DNA from: Arthrobacter horti
GTDB lineage: Bacteria > Actinomycetota > Actinomycetes > Actinomycetales > Micrococcaceae
DNA length: 38,369 nucleotides
Direction: 5' to 3'
Assembly (NCBI RefSeq): GCF_030731045.1
Contig: NZ_JAVALS010000020.1
Location: forward strand, 1 to 38,369
The translations under genes were made by a program, and so were the position numbers. This document shows positions 30,598-38,264 of the stretch, one piece after another (within the stretch, counting starts at the first letter, position 1; every line of letters begins with the position of its first letter). The notes under the pieces are model-generated. The model was not told the origin of the DNA. It did not search any database and was given only the letters and a program-made list of their open reading frames with translations.

Positions 30598-31748
30598 CAG
30601 GAGACGGCCTTCGTCCAGCCGTCGGACACGAGCGCCTTGGCCTTCTTGCCCTGCTCCTCGGTGGGGTAGGCGGTCTTCTCCTGGGCGATCTTGGGCAGCC
30701 GGGCCAGGGAGGTCTTGTCCGCGGTGCCGTCGGCGATCATCGACGGGAGCAGCACGGGGCGGGCGTAGCCCTTCAGCCAGAGGTTCTGCCCCTCGGTGCT
30801 GTAGAGGAACTCCTGCCAGAGGCGGGCCGCGGCCGGGTGCGGTGCCCACTTCACGATCGCCTGGGAGTAGTAGAGGGAGAAGACGCCGTCCTGCGGGACG
30901 GAGACCTTCCAGTCGATGCCCTTGGCCTTGAGCTCGTCGGCGTACGCCGCATTCCGGTAGTCCCAGACGACGGCGATGGGCGTCTCGCCCTTCTCCATGG
31001 TGGCCGGGGTGGCCTCCACCGGGTTGAAGTTGCCGTTCTGCTTCAGCTTGGCGAAGAAGTCCAGGCCCGGCTGCACATCATCGAAGGAACCGCCGTTGGC
31101 GAGGGCTGCGGCCACCACGGCGCTGTAGGCCGAGGAGGACTTGGCCGGGTTGCCGGTCAGGGCCACCTTGCCCTTGTACTGCGGGTCGTTCAGCTCGGCG
31201 AAGGTGGTGGGGCACTTGGCCACTCGTCCGGCGTCGCAACCGATGGAGACGTATCCGCCCATGTCGTTGTACCAGAGGCCGGAGGCCTCCTTCTGGGAGT
31301 CCGGGATCTTGCCGAACGACGCCACCTTGTACGGGGCCAGGAGGCCCTGCTTGGCGGCCTGGGTGTCGAAGTCGTGCCCCACGTCGATCACGTCCGGGGA
31401 GCGGTCCTGGCCCTTGCGGGAGGACACGGCGTTGAGCTCATCCGCGCTGGAGGCGTCCGGGTTCTCCACCTGGACCTTGATGCCGTACTTCTTCTCGAAG
31501 GTGGAGATGACTTCGCCGTAGTTGGCCCAGTCGTTCGGGAGGGCGATCGCGTTGAGCGTCCCTTCCTTCTTGGCGGCCGCGATCAGTGCGTCCGTGCCGC
31601 CGCCGGCCTCGGCGGAGGCGGCGGTCTTCCAGTCGCCGGCGCCCTTCGATTCGGTGGTGGCCGCGTTGCCGGCCGAACAGGCGGCCAGGCCGCCCAGAAG
31701 CAGGGCCGCGACGCCGAGGGCGCTCAAGCGGTGGAGGGTGGTGTTCAT
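30597..31748 (-). CDS. ABC importer substrate-binding lipoprotein
   Basis: A 383-residue family 1/2 solute-binding protein. The lipobox is LAAC (Cys24). The mature protein begins ALIAAAKKEGTLNAIALPND, typical of iron(III)/thiamine/2-aminoethylphosphonate-binding proteins, followed by YGEVISTFEKKYGIKVQVEN, a GLWYNDMGGYVSIG segment and SLYYSQAIVKWAPHPAAARL. There is no cluster of tyrosines typical of iron binding, so an organic anion such as a phosphonate or phosphoester is more likely. AGGAG is four bases before the ATG. It is first in the eight-gene operon and lies just below an 18-bp palindrome. Confidence 0.9.
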   Translation of the reverse strand: MNTTLHRLSALGVAALLLGGLAACSAGNAATTESKGAGDWKTAASAEAGGGTDALIAAAKKEGTLNAIALPNDWANYGEVISTFEKKYGIKVQVENPDASSADELNAVSSRKGQDRSPDVIDVGHDFDTQAAKQGLLAPYKVASFGKIPDSQKEASGLWYNDMGGYVSIGCDAGRVAKCPTTFAELNDPQYKGKVALTGNPAKSSSAYSAVVAAALANGGSFDDVQPGLDFFAKLKQNGNFNPVEATPATMEKGETPIAVVWDYRNAAYADELKAKGIDWKVSVPQDGVFSLYYSQAIVKWAPHPAAARLWQEFLYSTEGQNLWLKGYARPVLLPSMIADGTADKTSLARLPKIAQEKTAYPTEEQGKKAKALVSDGWTKAVS

Positions 31749-31763
31749 CGGGACTCCTAGAAA

Positions 31764-31781
31764 AAGTTGGCTACACAACTT
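31764..31781. promoter_or_regulatory. Palindromic operator at the head of the ABC operon
   Basis: AAGTTG-GCTACA-CAACTT is a perfect 6-bp-arm palindrome, 16 bp upstream of the binding-protein ATG. The minus-strand core GTTGTGTAGCCAAC is close in shape to HutC/UTRA-type GntR operators (inverted half-sites around a TA). The divergent GntR gene is the likely binder. Confidence 0.65.
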
Positions 31782-31915
31782 GCCTCCATCACTGTCCGAG
31801 GCGTGGGTGTACGGCCGGTGAACGGCGGGCGGCCGCGTGACGAACGGCCGAGGGACGATCGGCGTTAAGGCCTTGATTTGCTCGGTCTGATGAGCGGTCG
31901 CTGTACCGTGGAGGG

Positions 31916-32701
31916 ATGATTGAGAGTGCAGTGGGGGCCGGCCGGCCGGGCGTCGCAGGGGAGAAGGCTCAGTACCGGAAGTTGGCAGCCAGCATGCGTC
32001 TGGAGATTGAAGCAGGCGAGTTCGGCAACAACGGCCGGCTGCCCAGCGAGGAGAGCCTGGCCGAGCAGTACGGGGTGTCCCGGGGCACCGTGCGCAATGC
32101 GCTGGCGCTGCTGCGGGCCAATGGCCTGGTCACATCCCGCCGTGGGACCCGGCGCGTGGTCCTGGGGACGGCCAGGACGCAGAGTTTCCAGGAACTGCTG
32201 AGCTTCACCGCCTGGGCCCGGGCACAGGGTGAGGAGCCCGGGGCGCGCACGCTGCACTGCCTGTCCCGTCCGGCGTCGGCCGCGGAGACCGAGGCGCTTC
32301 AGCTCGACGACGGCGCGGTCGTCACCGAGGTCCTCCGGCTCAGGCTCCTGGGCCGGGTCCCCGTCATGCTGGAGCGCACGGTGTACCCGGAGCGGACCGG
32401 TGCCGTGATCGGCGGGCTCGCCCCGGACTCCCTGTCCCACACTGAGGTCCTGGACGCCTCCGGGGCCGTGTTCGCGGACAGTGAGCACACCATCGACGTG
32501 GTGCCCGCGGATTCCGTGGACGCCGGGGCCCTGGGCTGCGCGGAGGGGACCGGGCTCCTGAGGGAGATCCGCCGCGCCACGGATCCGGCGGGGGTGCCCC
32601 TGCTGTGGTCGGAGGACCGCTTCCTGCCCGGGACGGTCTCCTTCTCGGTGCACAACTCGGCGTCGGTCAGCGCGCTCGCCCGGCGCAGAGGGCGGCCGTG
32701 A
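31916..32701 (+). CDS. GntR family regulator with UTRA domain (HutC/PhnR type)
   Basis: A 261-residue regulator. The GntR winged helix is at about residues 18-85 (YRKLAASMRLEIEAGEF, RLPSEESLAEQYGVSRGTVR). The UTRA ligand domain spans about 105-255 (VTEVLRLRLLGRVPVMLERT, PLLWSEDRFLPGTVSFSV). The ATG at 31916 is only a base or so after GGAGG, which is unusually tight, so the true start could differ by a few codons. It is divergent from the eight-gene importer operon. PhnR of phosphonate transport loci has the same architecture and context. Confidence 0.88.
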   Translation: MIESAVGAGRPGVAGEKAQYRKLAASMRLEIEAGEFGNNGRLPSEESLAEQYGVSRGTVRNALALLRANGLVTSRRGTRRVVLGTARTQSFQELLSFTAWARAQGEEPGARTLHCLSRPASAAETEALQLDDGAVVTEVLRLRLLGRVPVMLERTVYPERTGAVIGGLAPDSLSHTEVLDASGAVFADSEHTIDVVPADSVDAGALGCAEGTGLLREIRRATDPAGVPLLWSEDRFLPGTVSFSVHNSASVSALARRRGRP

Positions 32702-32716
32702 TCGATCGGCTCGCTG

Positions 32717-33952
32717 TCAGAACCCGATGACCGACAGCAGCACCCCGCCGCCGGCGCCCACCAGCACCACGATCCACGGTGGCAGCTTCCAGGACACCAG
32801 CAGCGCGAAGCACGCCAGCGCCAGGCAGAACGGGCCGGGGCCGGTGACGGCACTCGTGAACACGGGGGAGTAAAGGGCTGCCGCCAGGATGCCGACCACG
32901 GCGGCGTTCGCCCCGCGCATCATCGCCCGGGCCCAGGCGCGCCGCCGCAGCCCGCCCCAGAACGGCAGGACGCCCGTCAGCAGCAGGAACCCGGGCAGGA
33001 AGATCCCGGCCAGGGCCAGCGCCGCCCCGGGAATCCCTCCCGGCCCCACCTGGGCGATCGTGCCCAGATACGCGGAGAAGGTGAACAGCGGCCCCGGCAC
33101 CGCCTGCGCCGCGCCGTAGCCGGCCAGGAACTGCTGGTCGCCCACCCAGCCCTGATCCACCACCCCGGCCTGCAGGAGCGGCAGCACCACATGTCCTCCG
33201 CCGAAGACGAACGCCCCGGCCCGGAAGAACGCGTCGAACAGATTCAGGGCGCCGCTCGTCAGGGCCGCCGCGAGCAACGGCCCGCCGAACAGCGCCACGG
33301 CGAACAGCAGCAGCGCGACGACGCCGGTGCGCCGCCGCACGGGGAAGCGAAGAGTGCCGCCGGCCGCCCCGCCGTCGTCGTTGCGGCAGAACCGCAGCCC
33401 CGCCACCGCGCCCAGGACGATCGCCCCGATCTGGGCCGCGCTCGCCGAGGCCATGGACCCGGCGAAGAGCAGCACGGCCGTGGTGGCCAGCACCGCGATC
33501 GACGCGCGCTGCCGGTCCGGTGTGAGCGTGCGGGCCATCCCCCAGACCGCCTGGGCCACGATCGCCACGGCCACGAGCTTCAGGCCCGTCAGCAGCCCCT
33601 CACCGACCGGCCCGGCGAACAGGCTCGCCCCATACGCGAACGCCACCATGAGCGCGGCGGACGGCAGGGTGAACGCCGCGAAGGCGGCCAGCGCGCCGCC
33701 GAACCCGGCCCGCTGCAGGCCCAGGCCGAAGCCCACCTGGCTGGACGCCGGTCCGGGCAGGAACTGGCACAGCGTCACCAGGTCCGCGTACTCGCGGTCG
33801 TCCAGCCAGGCGCGCCGGGCCACGAACTCGGCCCGGAAATACCCCAGGTGGGCGATCGGCCCTCCGAAAGAGGTGAGGCCGAGCCGCAGGAACGCCCGGA
33901 ACACCTCCCACGCCGAGCCCTGGCGGCCGGGCCGGACGGTGCTCTCGCTCAT
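32717..33952 (-). CDS. chrA: Chromate transporter, two-domain CHR family
   Basis: A 411-residue membrane protein with two homologous CHR domains. Domain 1 starts FLRLGLTSFGGPIAHLGYFR and has LCQFLPGPASSQVGFGLG. Domain 2 has FRAGAFVFGGGHVVLPLLQ and GAAQAVPGPLFTFSAYLG. The Gly/Pro-rich motifs are the family hallmark. ChrA proteins export chromate, probably with sulfate-like specificity. It converges on the GntR gene and is divergent from a two-component system, and a 15-bp palindrome lies 20 bp upstream. Confidence 0.93.
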   Translation of the reverse strand: MSESTVRPGRQGSAWEVFRAFLRLGLTSFGGPIAHLGYFRAEFVARRAWLDDREYADLVTLCQFLPGPASSQVGFGLGLQRAGFGGALAAFAAFTLPSAALMVAFAYGASLFAGPVGEGLLTGLKLVAVAIVAQAVWGMARTLTPDRQRASIAVLATTAVLLFAGSMASASAAQIGAIVLGAVAGLRFCRNDDGGAAGGTLRFPVRRRTGVVALLLFAVALFGGPLLAAALTSGALNLFDAFFRAGAFVFGGGHVVLPLLQAGVVDQGWVGDQQFLAGYGAAQAVPGPLFTFSAYLGTIAQVGPGGIPGAALALAGIFLPGFLLLTGVLPFWGGLRRRAWARAMMRGANAAVVGILAAALYSPVFTSAVTGPGPFCLALACFALLVSWKLPPWIVVLVGAGGGVLLSVIGF

Positions 33953-33971
33953 GCAGGGATTCCTTCATCTC

Positions 33972-33986
33972 AGGGACCGGGTCCCT
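33972..33986. promoter_or_regulatory. Palindrome upstream of chrA
   Basis: AGGGACC-G-GGTCCCT is a perfect 7-bp-arm palindrome just downstream of a TATTCT -10-like hexamer on the minus strand (33988-33993). It may be an operator over the chrA start site or a leader hairpin. Confidence 0.4.
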
Positions 33987-34039
33987 TCAGAATAGGCACG
34001 GCCGGTTACGGGAGAATGAAGCCGTCGGCAGGGCGCGAG

Positions 34040-34090
34040 GGCCCGGCTGACTGAGAGACCCGGCTGACTGAGAGACCCGGCTGGATGAGA
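34040..34090. repeat. Three tandem 17-bp repeats upstream of the sensor kinase
   Basis: Units at 34040-34056, 34057-34073 and 34074-34090 share the sequence G(A/G)CCCGGCTGACTGAGA; the third differs by having GGATGAGA at its end. They end 11 bp before the kinase ATG, so they lie in the promoter or leader and could vary in copy number between strains. Confidence 0.85.
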
Positions 34091-34101
34091 GGGCGTGGAG
34101 C

Positions 34102-35133
34102 ATGCGAGACGAGGTGCCGCAGGGGCCGGACTACCGGGTGTACCGGCGGTCCGTGGCCCGGATCGGCTACCAGGTGGCCGTGGTGTGCGCCGCGTTGGTC
34201 TTCCTGGGTGGTGCGCTCGCGATCGCCTACGTGTTCTGGCAGAGCCGCCCCGCGAAATTGAGCGAACCGCACAAGTCTGAGGACATCCGCATCTTCCTGG
34301 ACCCGGTGGACCTCACCGTGGCCGGCCTGCTGGTGGGCACCGCGGCCGTCATCTGCGCAGGCCTGGCCGCCTGGGTGATCGCCCGCCGCGCCGTGAGGCC
34401 TCTCAATGAGGCTTTCCACATGCAGCGCCGCTTCGTGGCGGACGCCAGCCACGAACTCCGCACGCCGCTGGCCGTCATGAACGCCCGCGCCCAGCAGCTG
34501 GCCGCCCTGCTGCCCCGCGACGACCCCCGGCGCGCCGTCGCCGACGCCTTGCGCGAGGACACCCGCATCATGACAGGCATCGTGGACGACATGCTGGAGA
34601 CCGCGACGGCGGGGGCGGACAGCGCGACGACGGCGCCGTCGTCGTACGCCACTCCGTTCGCCGAGGTGCAGCACGGGGTGCTGGACGATTTGCGGCTGCT
34701 GGCCGACGAACGCGGGGTCAGCGTGCGCGGCACCGATCTGAACGCTGTGCTGGCGGTCCCGGCTCCGGCGCTGCGCCGCTGCCTCCTGGCGCTGGTGGAC
34801 AACGCGATCGATCATTCGCCGGAAGGCGGCACGGTCAGCGTCGACGCCGGGCTGCGGGGCGCGATGGTCAGTATCCGGGTCACCGACGAGGGCGGCGGCA
34901 TCACGGGGATCGAGCCCGCGCGGGTGTTCGACCGCTTCGCCCATGGCGCCGCCCCCACCACCCCGCACGGGGAGTCGAGGACCCGGCACGGCATCGGCCT
35001 GGCGCTGGTGCGGGAACTCGCGGGCCGCCACGGCGGTACCGTGCAGGTCAAGCGCACGGGCCCGGACGGGACCGTGTTCGAACTCGTCCTGCCGCTGGCG
35101 GGCGACGGATTCAACAGCGGGGAGGACGCATGA
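34102..35133 (+). CDS. Sensor histidine kinase
   Basis: A 343-residue membrane kinase. Two transmembrane segments (about 22-46 and 72-94) enclose only a short outside loop of about 25 residues, so it probably senses the membrane or a partner protein rather than a large ligand. The phospho-accepting His117 is in FVADASHELRTPLAVM. The ATPase domain has N-box ALVDNAIDHSPEGG, G1 VTDEGGGI, a short F-box and G2 RHGIGLALVRELAGRHGG. GGAG is very close to the ATG. It overlaps the response regulator by 4 bp. The signal is unknown. Confidence 0.92.
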   Translation: MRDEVPQGPDYRVYRRSVARIGYQVAVVCAALVFLGGALAIAYVFWQSRPAKLSEPHKSEDIRIFLDPVDLTVAGLLVGTAAVICAGLAAWVIARRAVRPLNEAFHMQRRFVADASHELRTPLAVMNARAQQLAALLPRDDPRRAVADALREDTRIMTGIVDDMLETATAGADSATTAPSSYATPFAEVQHGVLDDLRLLADERGVSVRGTDLNAVLAVPAPALRRCLLALVDNAIDHSPEGGTVSVDAGLRGAMVSIRVTDEGGGITGIEPARVFDRFAHGAAPTTPHGESRTRHGIGLALVRELAGRHGGTVQVKRTGPDGTVFELVLPLAGDGFNSGEDA

Positions 35134-35789
35134 CCGGGCGGCTGCTCCTGGTGGAGGACGACCCCCGGCTGGGCCCCATCATGCAGAGCGTGCTGTCCGC
35201 CGAGTGGGAGGTGCGGCTGTGCCCCTCCGGCGAGGAGGCCCGGGACGCCGCGGTGGCCGGCTACTTCGACGTCATGGTGATCGACCGCCGGCTTCCCGGC
35301 ATGAGCGGCGAGGACCTGGTCCGGGAGCTGCGCTCGCGCCGGATCAGCACCCCGGTCCTGATGCTCACGGCCCTGGGGCAGGTGCATGACAAGGTGGCGG
35401 GCCTGGACGCCGGCGCCAACGACTACCTGGTCAAGCCCTTTGAGTTCGAGGAGCTCAACGCCCGCCTGCGCGCCCTGACCAGGGATTACTCCGGGCGGGG
35501 GAGCGGGATCGAGATCGGAAGCTGGCTGTTCTTCCCGGCGGACCACTCGATCGAGTCGCCCTACGCGGGCCGTGTCATGCTCACCGAGGCCGAATCGGCG
35601 CTCCTGGAGCTGCTGGCCTCCGAGCCGGAACGGACCTTCACCCGGGAGCACCTGCTGACCGCGGTCTTCGCGCAGGGCGAGAGCCCCACCACGGTGGAGA
35701 CCTATGTGCACTATCTGAGACGCAAAACGGACCGTGATCTGGTGACCACGGTCCGCGGCGTGGGGTACCGGCTCGGCACCCCCGCGTGA
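35130..35789 (+). CDS. OmpR-type response regulator
   Basis: A 219-residue regulator. The receiver domain has the acidic pair EDD (9-11), phospho-acceptor Asp52 in VMVIDRRLPGMSG, and YLVKPFEFEEL with the conserved Lys. A winged-helix DNA-binding domain (about 130-215) ends in SPTTVETYVHYLRRKTDR and VRGVGYRLG. It is co-translated with the kinase. Candidate targets are the divergent chrA or the PAP2/DedA genes, but no direct evidence is seen. Confidence 0.93.
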   Translation: MTGRLLLVEDDPRLGPIMQSVLSAEWEVRLCPSGEEARDAAVAGYFDVMVIDRRLPGMSGEDLVRELRSRRISTPVLMLTALGQVHDKVAGLDAGANDYLVKPFEFEELNARLRALTRDYSGRGSGIEIGSWLFFPADHSIESPYAGRVMLTEAESALLELLASEPERTFTREHLLTAVFAQGESPTTVETYVHYLRRKTDRDLVTTVRGVGYRLGTPA

Positions 35790-35790
35790 C

Positions 35791-35807
35791 GCTCCCGGTG
35801 CGGGAGC
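35791..35807. terminator. Hairpin between convergent genes
   Basis: GCTCCCG-GTG-CGGGAGC is a perfect 7-bp GC-rich stem with a 3-base loop, directly after the response-regulator stop and just before the PAP2 stop on the other strand. There is no clear T-tract, as is common in high-GC terminators. Confidence 0.6.
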
Positions 35808-35814
35808 CGTCGGC

Positions 35815-36519
35815 TCAGGCTGCCGCCCGGCGCCGCCCCTTCGCCCCGAAACGGGCCAGGATGAGGTCCACCACGATCCAGCGCGCCGTCGGCGCCATGG
35901 CCAGGGACCACAGGATGGAGGCGAGCACGTCGGTGGGGTAGTGCAGGCCGTTCACCATGACCGCGAGCCCGACGACGACGGTCGCCACCGTGCCGAGGGC
36001 CGCCACCAGCGGCACCCAGCGGGTACCGCGGAGCAGGAAGCAGAAGGTGACGGTCAGTGCCACGATGAATGCGGTGTGCCCGCTGGGGAACGACGCGTCG
36101 GTCTGCCAGGGGGAGTACGGGTGGCTCAGGGCGCTCAGCTCGGGGCGCGGGCGCTCCACCACGTACTTCAGGATCGCGGACGGCAGCCAGGTCAGGCCCA
36201 CCACGGCGCCGAAGGCGATGGCGGTCTTGAAGGACCGGGACACGGCCCACACCGCGGCTGCGAGCACGGCCACCAGGACCACGGCGTAGACGGGCTCCAG
36301 GGCCTTGTAGATCCCGCTGGTCAGCGTGCCCACCAGGCCGGTGTGGTGCTGGTTCAGGGCGACCACCACGGGAAGATCCGCGGGGTTCGCCTTCATCACG
36401 AGCCCGAGCACCAGGAGCACTGCTCCCGTCGCCACGGACACCGCGACCGCGGTGAGGGGATGCCGGGCCCGGCGGTGGATGCCTGAGCTCGCGGAGTGTG
36501 CCGTCGTCATTTCGGTCAT
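35815..36519 (-). CDS. PAP2 superfamily membrane phosphatase
   Basis: A 234-residue membrane phosphatase with about six spans. The tripartite acid phosphatase signature is complete: KYVVERPRP (motif 1), PSGHT (motif 2) and VNGLHYPTDVLAS (motif 3, catalytic His and Asp). Substrates are usually undecaprenyl diphosphate or phosphatidic acid on the outer face of the membrane. The ATG at 36519 was chosen over an upstream Pro-rich extension. It lies 7 bp after the DedA stop, so both lipid-related membrane proteins are co-expressed. Confidence 0.9.
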   Translation of the reverse strand: MTEMTTAHSASSGIHRRARHPLTAVAVSVATGAVLLVLGLVMKANPADLPVVVALNQHHTGLVGTLTSGIYKALEPVYAVVLVAVLAAAVWAVSRSFKTAIAFGAVVGLTWLPSAILKYVVERPRPELSALSHPYSPWQTDASFPSGHTAFIVALTVTFCFLLRGTRWVPLVAALGTVATVVVGLAVMVNGLHYPTDVLASILWSLAMAPTARWIVVDLILARFGAKGRRRAAA

Positions 36520-36526
36520 CGGGTGC

Positions 36527-37207
36527 TCAGCGCCTTTCGGAGAGTTCTGCGGGGGTGGTGGCGGCCGGGGCCGCCTCTGACGCGCCACTGGAGCGGGCCT
36601 TGAGGTAACGGCGGAGGGCGCCGATCGCCACCGGGAGGGTCGGGATCACGATCATCAGGATCATGAGGGTATCGATATTGTTCACCACGAACGGGATCCC
36701 GCCCAGTGCCAGGCCGATCCCGGTCATGCCGGTCACCCAGAGGACGGCGCCCACCACGTTCCAGGCGAAGAAGCGCCCACGGTGCAGGCGGACGGCTCCG
36801 GCCACGAGCGGGACATAGGTCCGCACGATCGGGACGAAGCGTCCCAGCACCAGGGAGATGGCCCCATAGCGGGTGAAGAAGTGCTCGGTCTCCTCCAGCC
36901 GGCTGGTCTTCAGAACGCGGGCGTCGGGGCGGAAGAGGCGGCGTCCGAACCGCTGGCCGAGCCAGTAGCCTGCCTGATCGCCCAGCACGGCAGCCGGGAT
37001 ACCCACCAGCACCACTTGCCACGGCTCGATGCCCAGCTGGGGCGCCAGGATCGCGGCGGTGACCAGCAGGGAGTCACCGGGGAGGAAGGGGAACAGGACG
37101 CCGGATTCGATGAAGAGCAGCACGGCGATTCCCAGGAGCACCCACGGCCCGAAGGCGTGCAGCATGGTCCCGGCGTCGGGGAGCAGCCCCGCGGACATGG
37201 CCATCAT
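36527..37207 (-). CDS. DedA family membrane protein
   Basis: A 226-residue DedA/Tvp38-type protein. Family members move lipid carriers such as undecaprenyl phosphate across the membrane. Characteristic segments are ESGVLFPFLPGDSLLVTAAI (about 34-53), GDQAGYWLGQRFG, and FFTRYGAISLVLGRFVPIVR with RTYVPLVAGA. About five hydrophobic segments are seen. Several ATGs crowd the start (37207, 37204, 37198); the first has a GGTGG six bases upstream. It sits directly upstream of the PAP2 phosphatase, a natural partner in lipid-carrier recycling. Confidence 0.92.
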   Translation of the reverse strand: MMAMSAGLLPDAGTMLHAFGPWVLLGIAVLLFIESGVLFPFLPGDSLLVTAAILAPQLGIEPWQVVLVGIPAAVLGDQAGYWLGQRFGRRLFRPDARVLKTSRLEETEHFFTRYGAISLVLGRFVPIVRTYVPLVAGAVRLHRGRFFAWNVVGAVLWVTGMTGIGLALGGIPFVVNNIDTLMILMIVIPTLPVAIGALRRYLKARSSGASEAAPAATTPAELSERR

Positions 37208-37335
37208 GCCGCACCACCGTGTGTCCCGCTCATCTCAATCATGTCCGTATCGCCTTTCCTCGGGTCCTTATTCAAGATTCCGGGAGGGGCTCCAAGGAAC
37301 GGCCAAGGAAACCGGGACGGTCCGTGACGGAGCCT

Positions 37336-38091
37336 TCAGAAGAGGATGTCCGTCTCCTTCAGGAGAGCGGGGGAGTTGTTGCGGACATTGCCGACGGCCG
37401 GGTCGGCGCGGTCCAGGGTCCAGCTGGCGGCCTCCTCGTATCCGCGGGAGCGGATCATCTCCAGGAGCCCGGCGCCGTCCTCGGCGGACGGGTCCAGCCA
37501 GGCGGCCAGGGAGTCCTTGCCGAGGGGGATGGGCAAGCGGTCGTGGAGGCGGCCCAGCTCGGCGAGGACCGGGACGCTGTGGTCCGGCTCCGGGGCGGCC
37601 ATGGTCAGGATGGTGGTGGAGAGCAGCCAGGCGTCCGGGGCGTCGGGTTCCTTGCTGACATCCCGCCACCATTCGTAGAGTCCGGCGAAGGTGATGAGTT
37701 TCCCCTCCTGGGACGGATGGACGTAGAACGGCTGCTTGGCCGGCCCCGTCCCCTTGAGCCATTCGAAGTAGCCCTCGGCCGGCACTGCGCAGCGCCGGGA
37801 CTTGAGCGCCTGACGGAAGGTTGGCTTCTCCGCCGCGGTCTCGCTCCTGGCGTTGAAGGACCGGACGCCGATGGACTGTTCCTTCGCCCAGCGCGGCACC
37901 AGGCCCCAATAAGCAATGTGTAGTTGCCGCCGGAGCGTACCGTCCACAAAGCGTTCCAGGAGGATGGGGACGTCACTGGTGGGAGGGATGTTCCAGGATG
38001 GTGCCAGTTCGCGATCTTCCGGAATGTCCTCGGCGTCCAGCTCGTCAGCGAGGTCTTCGATGCTCTGAGCCATCACATAGCGTCCGCACAT
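37336..38091 (-). CDS. SRAP/HMCES-type DNA-protein crosslinking protein
   Basis: A 251-residue SOS response-associated peptidase (Pfam PF02586; YedK/HMCES). These proteins cap abasic sites in single-stranded DNA through a thiazolidine link to Cys2. MCGRYVM supplies Cys2 once Met1 is removed. APSWNIPPT, FNARSETAAEKPTFR, RRCAVPAEGYFEW (catalytic Glu) and LGRLHDRLPIPL (catalytic His) follow in the right order. The length is as usual for the family. Upstream at 38158 lies a GAAC-N4-GTTC core of a LexA box, fitting damage control. No close operon partner is seen. Confidence 0.92.
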   Translation of the reverse strand: MCGRYVMAQSIEDLADELDAEDIPEDRELAPSWNIPPTSDVPILLERFVDGTLRRQLHIAYWGLVPRWAKEQSIGVRSFNARSETAAEKPTFRQALKSRRCAVPAEGYFEWLKGTGPAKQPFYVHPSQEGKLITFAGLYEWWRDVSKEPDAPDAWLLSTTILTMAAPEPDHSVPVLAELGRLHDRLPIPLGKDSLAAWLDPSAEDGAGLLEMIRSRGYEEAASWTLDRADPAVGNVRNNSPALLKETDILF

Positions 38092-38157
38092 GCGCTCAGC
38101 ATACGGCCCGGCACTGACGGCCGGCCCGGTTGTCAGGAGGCATCCCTGGGCGGCGCA

Positions 38158-38171
38158 GGAACATGAGTTCC
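38158..38171. promoter_or_regulatory. Candidate weak LexA box upstream of SRAP gene
   Basis: GGAAC-ATGA-GTTCC contains the core GAAC-N4-GTTC of the SOS box; the outer bases (TC.../...GA) differ from consensus. It is 67-80 bp upstream of the SRAP start on the minus strand. The perfect box at 16083 shows that this LexA type is present. Confidence 0.5.
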
Positions 38172-38235
38172 AGCGTGCAAGGAGGCACCCTACAGGCATG
38201 TGCCCGGGGTCACAATGCCTTGAGGCTCCTCCGAT

Positions 38236-38264
38236 TTGTCTCCTCGGCCGGTGGCGTGTAAAGT
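38236..38264 (+). promoter_or_regulatory. Strong promoter, probably of an rRNA operon
   Basis: TTGTCT (38236-38241) and TAAAGT (38259-38264) are spaced by 17 bp. TAAAGT with a GTCGCCGCGAC segment just after it is characteristic of rrn promoters in Arthrobacter-like actinobacteria. Transcription would start near 38271. Confidence 0.7.
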
